Assembly: GCF_001592305.1 (NCBI RefSeq)
Contig: NZ_BCWR01000011.1
Location: 124,001 to 188,000, forward strand
Direction: 5' to 3'
DNA from: Hydrogenophaga taeniospiralis CCUG 15921
GTDB lineage: Bacteria; Pseudomonadota; Gammaproteobacteria; Burkholderiales; Burkholderiaceae_C
Length of the DNA stretch: 64,000 bases
Shown in pieces: positions 59,191-64,000 of this stretch. Under the pieces are notes generated by a model. It was not told the DNA's origin. It was given only the letters and a program-made list of their open reading frames with translations, and made no database searches. Position numbers and translations under genes: made by a program. Numbering within the stretch: position 1 is the stretch's first letter; every line of letters begins with the position of its first letter.

Positions 59191-59414
59191 ATGAAGATCG
59201 CGCTGCACACGAACGCACGCACCCCAGCCATTCGGGCCGAGATTGTGGGCAGCGCGCTATGGCATCTCTGAAGAGACGGCCCGCAAGTGGAAGAAGCGCA
59301 CCAGCGTGCACGATGCCTCCCACACCCCGCACCGTCGCAAACCACCCTCACGCCCGCTCAGGAATGTGTGGTGGTTGAACGACTTCGCACCCCGCTGCTG
59401 CCTTTGGATGACCA
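59191..59414 (+). pseudogene. Fragment of an IS481-family transposase, frameshifted
   Basis: ATG 59191 begins KIALHTNARTPAIRAEI, an IS481-type N-terminus. The frame is lost near 59251, resumes in another frame as RYGISEETARKWKKRTSV and SHTPHR, and shifts again to TTLTPAQECVVVERLRT and LLPLDDQL before homology ends at 59414. The catalytic DDE domain is missing. The fragment joins directly to the ykgJ 3'-end copy. Confidence 0.8.
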
Positions 59415-59487
59415 GCTGGCACCGGCCACTGTGGACCTGGAACACCGCGACGCCATGGCAGCGGGGTTTGATACGGTGGGGCGCTGA
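59415..59487 (+). repeat. Second copy of the 3' end of the ykgJ-type gene
   Basis: 59415-59471 matches 53624-53680 at 49 of 57 bases and encodes LAPATVDLEHRDAMAAGFD against LAPVAVDLEHRDTMAAGFD. This copy then ends naturally as TVGR and a stop (59485-59487). The mismatches are mostly synonymous, so the copies diverged as coding sequence. Confidence 0.85.
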
Positions 59488-59615
59488 GGTTGGCGGCCTG
59501 TTTTGGCGTGGTGCGTTCCCGATGGGCGGGCTATAGTGCCCATCGCGGATGCTTTCGCATTGGGTTCAGAAAGCAGGGCGCAAGTACTCAGACTTCCCAA
59601 CTGAAGGAGATAGGT

Positions 59616-59873
59616 ATGCCGGAACTCGTGGTTTTTGCGGTCATTGGTGCAGTGGCTTTCTATCAACTCTATGTATCCACCATCCTTTTTCGGGCGGGTG
59701 AGTACGACCCCCAACAACAGTGGCTCCAGGTTTTGATGGTTTGGCTGTTGCCGCTGATCGGAGCCTTGGGCTGCCACCTTTTCCTGCGCAGCCAACGCAC
59801 ACCCAGTCCTCGTCAAGACAATCGATTTGTTCCTCAGGAACCAACCGGTGGACTTCATGGCGACTTGGATTGA
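59616..59873 (+). CDS. Small membrane protein, 85 residues
   Basis: Two hydrophobic stretches (LVVFAVIGAVAFYQLYVST and LQVLMVWLLPLIGALGCHLFL) flank a polar loop, and the C-terminus is a hydrophilic tail rich in Gln/Pro/Arg. AAGGAGAT 5 bases before the ATG supports translation. No family recognised. It has returned to intermediate GC content after the island. Confidence 0.65.
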   Translation: MPELVVFAVIGAVAFYQLYVSTILFRAGEYDPQQQWLQVLMVWLLPLIGALGCHLFLRSQRTPSPRQDNRFVPQEPTGGLHGDLD

Positions 59874-60207
59874 TGGGAATCGTTTATCGTCAGGGATGAG
59901 CGGAGTCTGTTCTTCCTTCTACAGGTACACCAATCAAAAATTGAAAGTCCGGGTTCAATTTTATTTGATAGAGTCCAAGATTGACTGGGCCACAGTTGCG
60001 TCCGACCTTCAATTGCCCAAATAAACCACAAGCTAGTTGTCATATATAAGCAATACCATGCCGCCTCGCGCACTGCCTCCCGACCGATATCGAGATGAAC
60101 ATTCGTGAAACTGGAGGCTTATAATCTTATATTCAGTAAGCCATCTAACATTTCAATACAGCCGACATAGTACCGGCGCGGCTGATTTTCCAGCGTTCAA
60201 TTGCATT
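59874..60207. other. AT-rich gap without a recognised gene
   Basis: 334 bases between two small genes. Codon use and ribosome sites do not support the short open frames. No hairpin or promoter of note seen. Confidence 0.5.
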
Positions 60208-60747
60208 ATGAGAAACATCAAAATCCTACTTGCATCCCTTCTTCTCTCGGTGACCGCTACGGCGCAAACCCCGACAGATAAACTCACTCTAGCGACGCAG
60301 CTTGTAGAAATGCTTGGCTACGGTGCGCGGTTTGAGTCCTATGGACGGCAATGCAGGACGTTTGAGGGATCGCAATTTGATCCAAACAAGCTTGTTCTCG
60401 ACAATCCAAGCACATTCAAGCCGATAACACCACACTCCAAGTCGTGGTCCGAAATTGTAACCCTATACAAGGCATATCAAGAGAATATTTGTGCGACGTA
60501 CCTGCCAGAATCCGTCAACGGGATGATTGCAGGCGATCTTGCGCAAAAATTGACGATCGCTGATTTGAAGGCTGCAATAGCATTCTACTCATCAAATCCT
60601 GGCAAGCGACTTAATTTTGCCATTGCAATGGCGGACGAGGCATTGATGCGTCAAATTGAGAGCAAGCTTTCCGATTCAACAGCCACAGCGGAATTGCTCC
60701 AAGATTTGCAGGCAATATATGCCAAATACGATCAGAATCCTGATTAA
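60208..60747 (+). CDS. Secreted DUF2059-like protein
   Basis: 179 residues with a signal peptide (KILLASLLLSVTATAQT). The helical core and the IADLKAAIAFYSSNPGKRL motif near the C-terminus resemble DUF2059 proteins. Cys pairs (RQCRTF, NICATY) could form a disulfide in the periplasm. AT-rich like the polysaccharide island. Function unknown. Confidence 0.68.
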   Translation: MRNIKILLASLLLSVTATAQTPTDKLTLATQLVEMLGYGARFESYGRQCRTFEGSQFDPNKLVLDNPSTFKPITPHSKSWSEIVTLYKAYQENICATYLPESVNGMIAGDLAQKLTIADLKAAIAFYSSNPGKRLNFAIAMADEALMRQIESKLSDSTATAELLQDLQAIYAKYDQNPD

Positions 60748-60968
60748 GCCACCTCGGGGTCCGTCAGGATTTCCCTGCACCTGCTGCTCAGTTCTTCGCC
60801 TCTGACGATCTCGCCCGTTTCGTATCGGATCCAGTTGTCCGCCCGTAGCCGCGAACGATGGCCGGTTGCAGGCGGTTGAACCACGTGGGCAAGGCGTCGG
60901 CCACGTACCGTGTGCAGGAGCGCTTGTGCAGGAAGATCGAACCACCTCCGCATACGGTCGCGGGTCGT

Positions 60969-62663
60969 TCATCCCTCTCCTCCGGTTGACGCGCGACAGT
61001 CGCGCTGGAAGGCGGAATTAAGCGTCAGTTGGGCCACGAGGTCGCGCTGTTTTCGGACCTGCAATTCCGGCATGTCGCTGGTGTCGCGGGAGGCTGGCGG
61101 GTTCCCCTGCGAGGCCCGGCGCAGGTCGCCGGGCGTCTGACCGACGATCAGGCGAAAGCACTTCTGAAAATGGCTGAAGTCGCTGAACCCCACGCTGAGC
61201 GCCACGTCGGTGATGCGGCGTTGCGGTGACGCCAGCAGCAAGCGCTTGGCCTGTGCAATGCGCACATGCTGCAAAAACAGCTTGAACGGCAGGCCCAGGC
61301 TGTCGCGAAACAAAAATCGCAGATGCGAGACGCTCACGTGGGCCTGGTCGGCCAACTGCTCGGCCGATATCGATTCATGGAACTGCTTGCACAGGTACTG
61401 CAGAGCGCGAGCCAGCCCCGCATGCAGCTGCGCGAACGCCTGGGTGTCGTGCTCCAGCACGCAGCGCACCCAGTGCTCGACAGGCCGTGCCAACACGTCA
61501 GGGAGGCTGGTCGGTGGCGGGGCTGCGTCGCGGTTTTCATAGCGCGGCGCTTGCGGCTCCGCCAGGGTATACGCCGTGCCGGCATCCCCCAGCAAGCGGG
61601 GAGACAGCAAGCTGATGTCGCTGGCACCGATGGGCGTGTTGGCGGTCAGCACCGCCATGCGGGCCACGGTCCACTCCAGTTGCGAGGCATTGCCGGGCCA
61701 TGTGTAGTTGGTGCACCAGTGTTGCAAGGCGTCGGTCATGCGGTGCTCCGCGCTGTGGCCGTGGTAGTCCAGCACGGCGCGCGCCAGCACCGGAATGTCT
61801 TCGGGGTGTTGTGAGAGTGGCGGCAGGGTGATCACCTTCCAATGGCACTGGCTCCAGGCACCGTAGGGAATGGGGCTGGAGAGGTCGGGCAGGTGCTGCG
61901 CCTTCAGCGCCACCACCAGCCGGCAGGCCCGGTGGCCGTCCAGTTGCGTGGCGTGGCCCAGGGCCTGCTCCAGTTGCAGCCACAGGTGTTCCTGGTCGGC
62001 GCGGGTGCCGCTGTCGGTGTGGCACAGGAACAGGGTTCCCCCGCGCGCGCGATCCACCCAGCGCCAGGGCGGCTCCAGGGTGGTCGCGCAATCCACCTTG
62101 ACGAAGACGTGCCCGGCCCTGCCGCCGCCGTGGTGGATGGCCGCCGCGGTCTGCAGGGCTTCATTGCCGCTGGTGCCCAGCAGCGCGACCGGGCACGCGT
62201 CGACACAGCATTCTTCGATGTGGCGATCCAGGGCCAGCATGGCCGGGCTGGAGCCAATCAGGCACGGCGCACCCAGCTGCGCCTGCACCACCCAGCGCTG
62301 GCTGGCCAGGCGCTGGATGGTGCCGGCGCACTGAAAGGCCAGCTCCGTCAGCGCCGACTCGCACACGGGGCCCATGGACAGGTGGGGCAACAGCTGCAAC
62401 CGCAGTGCGCCGAGTGGTCGGCGGGAAAACTCCAGCGCCAGCTCCACCTTGTGTGGCACCTGCGGGGCGCTGCGGCCCATGGCGCCGTCCACCAGCAGGG
62501 GTTGCTGTCCGAAAAGCTCCAGGCTGGCCGCTTCCCACCAGTGGCGGCACGCGCTGCGCTCCAGCAGCCGCCGGATTTCGGCGAACTCGCTCAGGTAGGA
62601 CACGACGGCCGGGCGATGCAGCCCACGGCTGGGCTCGCTCTCCGCGGCTTCCGTACGGATCAA
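60969..62663 (-). CDS. Hybrid regulator: degenerate sigma-54-type AAA+ domain fused to AraC helix-turn-helix, next to reb genes
   Basis: 564 residues. Residues 1-130 are an unassigned sensory region. Residues 134-350 follow the layout of an NtrC-type AAA+ domain (IGSSPAMLALDRHIEE, Walker A place LLGTSGNEA, Walker B place GGTLFLCH, then PPLSQHPEDIPVLARAVL and TWPGNASQLEWTV). The Lys of Walker A, the Asp of Walker B and the GAFTGA loop are all absent, so ATP hydrolysis and sigma-54 remodelling are unlikely. Residues 425-515 are an AraC-type double helix-turn-helix (ISAEQLADQAHVSVSHLRFLF, VALSVGFSDFSHFQKCFRL). Start at TTG 62663; a stop codon lies 10 codons upstream with no ATG between. Divergent from the reb array, so probably its regulator. 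Confidence 0.82.
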   Translation of the reverse strand: MIRTEAAESEPSRGLHRPAVVSYLSEFAEIRRLLERSACRHWWEAASLELFGQQPLLVDGAMGRSAPQVPHKVELALEFSRRPLGALRLQLLPHLSMGPVCESALTELAFQCAGTIQRLASQRWVVQAQLGAPCLIGSSPAMLALDRHIEECCVDACPVALLGTSGNEALQTAAAIHHGGGRAGHVFVKVDCATTLEPPWRWVDRARGGTLFLCHTDSGTRADQEHLWLQLEQALGHATQLDGHRACRLVVALKAQHLPDLSSPIPYGAWSQCHWKVITLPPLSQHPEDIPVLARAVLDYHGHSAEHRMTDALQHWCTNYTWPGNASQLEWTVARMAVLTANTPIGASDISLLSPRLLGDAGTAYTLAEPQAPRYENRDAAPPPTSLPDVLARPVEHWVRCVLEHDTQAFAQLHAGLARALQYLCKQFHESISAEQLADQAHVSVSHLRFLFRDSLGLPFKLFLQHVRIAQAKRLLLASPQRRITDVALSVGFSDFSHFQKCFRLIVGQTPGDLRRASQGNPPASRDTSDMPELQVRKQRDLVAQLTLNSAFQRDCRASTGGEG

Positions 62664-63147
62664 GTGGGGGCCCCGCGAAGCAGGGTTTTACTGCGTCACG
62701 GCAGCGCTTCGCAATGGCCTGGCGATGGCCCTCTCGGCTGGCGCGGGGTGCCCCGGTGCACGGCGGGGCAAATGGCGTATAGCGCATGGATCACAGTACT
62801 TCTCCCTTTTCTCGGCCCGTCTTTTTTTATCGGCGCCAACCAGCGGCCATGGGGCCACTGATCGGCGCTGATTCTTAAGACTTGCGGGCCCGAAAGCAAC
62901 CTCCAAAACCCCGGGGTTGCACCGCTTGCGCACGATTTTCCAATGGGATGCGGCGTGGCTGCACGGGCAAAGGGTGCGCAGCGCCAACACCATCGTCTGG
63001 CCCAGTTTTTCCGTCGTCTGCCCCACTTCGGGTCAGGGTGCGTGTCACTACTATTTGCCTGCGGCTCAAGGCAAAACAAATGGCCGAACCGCAGTTTTCC
63101 AACCGCCAACCCGACCAGCATCTGGTCCAACCAACAAGGAACGCACC
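62664..63147. promoter_or_regulatory. 484-base regulatory gap between the hybrid regulator and the reb genes
   Basis: No gene seen. A possible -10 box TACTAT lies at 63049-63054 with only a weak -35 (TTCGGG), as expected of an activator-dependent promoter, about 90 bases before the first reb ATG. ATCGGCGC occurs twice (62829-62836 and 62870-62877). TTGC-N10-GCAA lies at 62882-62899. A clear sigma-54 promoter was not found. Confidence 0.4.
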
Positions 63148-63444
63148 ATGGCCTTTCCGACCGCCGTCAACGATCAAATCACCGATTCCGTCACCCAGGC
63201 CAACACCAAGGTGTTGGGCGATGCACCTGCCATCGCGATGGGCAACCTGTACCAGGCCACGGCGCAGGCCCTGGCCAATGCGGCGCACAACGCCACCAAC
63301 GCACAGCAGCAAAGCTACGTGACCTCGCAGTCCGCCACCACCATGGGTGTGGCCACCCTGTATTCGCTGGACACCGCCAGCACCGGCGTGGCCACCAAGA
63401 CCATCCTGACCCCCAGCTCCGGCGTCCGGGGCCTGGGCACCTGA
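63148..63444 (+). CDS. RebB-family R-body protein, copy 1
   Basis: 98 residues. The RebB family pattern MAFPTAVNDQITDSVTQAN, then a long helix of Ala/Gln (NLYQATAQALANAAHNATNA), then VTSQSATTMGVATLYSLDTAS, matches the small proteins that polymerise into R-bodies, the coiled ribbons that unroll and puncture membranes. It ends with TPSSGVRGLGT, an extra tail not in copy 2. AAGGA is 7 bases before the ATG. Confidence 0.9.
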   Translation: MAFPTAVNDQITDSVTQANTKVLGDAPAIAMGNLYQATAQALANAAHNATNAQQQSYVTSQSATTMGVATLYSLDTASTGVATKTILTPSSGVRGLGT

Positions 63445-63478
63445 TCGCCCCTGATCGCTTTTTTCCGCCTTTTTCTTT

Positions 63479-63503
63479 CCGTCAGTTTCCAACACACTGA
63501 CGG
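63479..63503 (+). terminator. Hairpin between reb copies 1 and 2
   Basis: CCGTCAGT (63479-63486) and ACTGACGG (63496-63503) are exact complements with a 9-base loop. It is preceded, not followed, by T runs, so it is more likely an RNA-processing or partial attenuation site than a strong terminator. Confidence 0.5.
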
Positions 63504-63549
63504 CGCTGTGTTTCAGACCTTTCCCAACTAATTTCCAACGGAGGATTTC

Positions 63550-63819
63550 ATGGCTTTTCCCACCGCTGTCAACGACCAGATCACCGACTCTGTCACGCAG
63601 GCCAACACCAAGGTGTTGGGTGACGCCCCGGCCATTGCCATGGGCAACCTGTTCCAGGCAACCGCCCAGGCCCTGGCCAATGCCGCACACAACGCCACCA
63701 ACGCGCAGCAGCAAAGCTATGTGACGGCGCAGGCCGCCACCACCATGGGCGTGGCCACGCTGTACTCGGTGGACACCGCCAGCGCGGGCGTGGCCACCAA
63801 GACCATTCTGAGCAGCTGA
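63550..63819 (+). CDS. RebB-family R-body protein, copy 2
   Basis: 89 residues, identical to copy 1 at 82 of the first 87 positions (changes at Y35F, S60A, S62A, L74V, T79A), then ending in SS. The DNA has many third-base differences, so protein sequence is under selection. GGAGG precedes the ATG. R-bodies usually need two or more such paralogues with different tail lengths. Confidence 0.92.
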   Translation: MAFPTAVNDQITDSVTQANTKVLGDAPAIAMGNLFQATAQALANAAHNATNAQQQSYVTAQAATTMGVATLYSVDTASAGVATKTILSS

Positions 63820-63906
63820 TCGTTGCCGTCGCACGTGTCCGTGAAACCGTCTTTGGCGCCTTGATTCACCGAGCCACCGTGCCACAAGCCAACAGGAGTA
63901 AAGAAC

Positions 63907-64000
63907 ATGGCCTTTCCTACCGCTGTCAACAGCCAGATCACCGATTCGGTGACGCAAAGCAACCTTCAGGTTTTGGGCACCGCGCCTGCCGTCGCGATGG
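63907..64000 (+). CDS. RebB-family R-body protein, copy 3 (cut by window end)
   Basis: Only 31 codons are visible. MAFPTAVNSQITDSVTQSN shares the family start, but then LQVLGTAPAVAM differs from copies 1 and 2, so this is a more divergent paralogue. AGGAG lies 9 bases before the ATG, and the spacing of 87 bases after copy 2 suggests one operon. Confidence 0.88.
   Translation, partial: MAFPTAVNSQITDSVTQSNLQVLGTAPAVAM

Noticed and set aside
59503..59537. Candidate promoter TTGGCG ... TATAGT ahead of the small membrane protein
   Set aside because: Spacing of 23 bases between the boxes is too long.
60744..60972. Possible short gene between the DUF2059-like gene and the hybrid regulator
   Set aside because: Three overlapping minus-strand readings are equally poor and none shows a family; at most a decayed remnant.
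62712..62730. Possible sigma-54 promoter TGGCCTGGCGATGGC ahead of the reb genes
   Set aside because: Only the GG and GC positions fit; the rest departs from TGGCAC-N5-TTGCA and it is over 400 bases from the first reb gene.
62875..63957. 360-codon minus-strand frame across the reb genes with repeated Gly/His units
   Set aside because: Its internal repeats are only the antisense reading of the tandem reb copies.

Overview
The window is a high-GC chromosomal segment whose gene content points to a nitrogen-fixing betaproteobacterium of the Burkholderiales, most likely a Comamonadaceae-type organism. This rests on the glutaryl-CoA dehydrogenase/LysR pair, the WaaA-type LPS genes, the C-rich intergenic repeats and the nif gene order. 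It is a judgement from protein resemblance, not from a database search. No rRNA, tRNA or CRISPR array was seen.

Layout. 1-5 kb: end of msrA, then a molybdenum-hydroxylase cluster on the minus strand (2Fe-2S subunit, Tat-exported molybdopterin subunit, XdhC-like factor, MobA-like nucleotidyltransferase) with a divergent AraC regulator. 6-13 kb: a 1590-residue DUF4347/choice-of-anchor surface protein followed by a TolC-type lipoprotein. 13-15 kb: a LysR regulator divergent from gcdH, ended by a strong hairpin. 15-18.6 kb: a lower-GC GIY-YIG endonuclease-like gene with zinc-ribbon repeats, a toxin-antitoxin pair, a GNAT and a MAPEG protein. 18.7-28.6 kb: K+/H+ antiporter, DUF2239 protein, TetR-MFP-RND efflux operon, methyltransferase, rhodanese and TolC. 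28.8-36.1 kb: LPS genes, including a fused Kdo transferase/Kdo kinase, an O-antigen ligase-like protein, two GT2 enzymes and a phosphohexomutase. 36.2-39.4 kb: Ada/AlkA-like repair protein, ogt and an EamA exporter.

39.4-53.7 kb is the nitrogenase region. nifH-nifD-nifK and two uncharacterised genes, then nifE-nifN-nifX-DUF269-CCE_0567-fdxB-nifQ, run on the minus strand. Divergent from nifH runs an unknown gene followed by draT-draG (post-translational nitrogenase control), an FmdB zinc ribbon and a YkgJ-type cysteine-cluster protein. Three sigma-54 -24/-12 promoters can be read directly, and one perfect NifA-type TGT-N10-ACA site lies between the divergent nifH and draTG promoters. Nitrogenase and its ADP-ribosylation switch therefore probably share one activator site. 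nifA, nifB and nifS/U are not in the window.

53.7-60.7 kb is an AT-richer polysaccharide island: epimerase, RmlC-like epimerase, SAF-domain dehydrogenase, GT2 and glucose-1-phosphate cytidylyltransferase. It is bounded by a duplicated copy of the ykgJ 3' end joined to an IS481 remnant. The last 3 kb hold a tandem array of RebB-family R-body genes (two complete, one cut by the window edge). They are divergent from an unusual regulator that joins a degenerate sigma-54-activator-like AAA+ domain to an AraC-type DNA-binding domain. This reb locus is the most distinctive system in the window.
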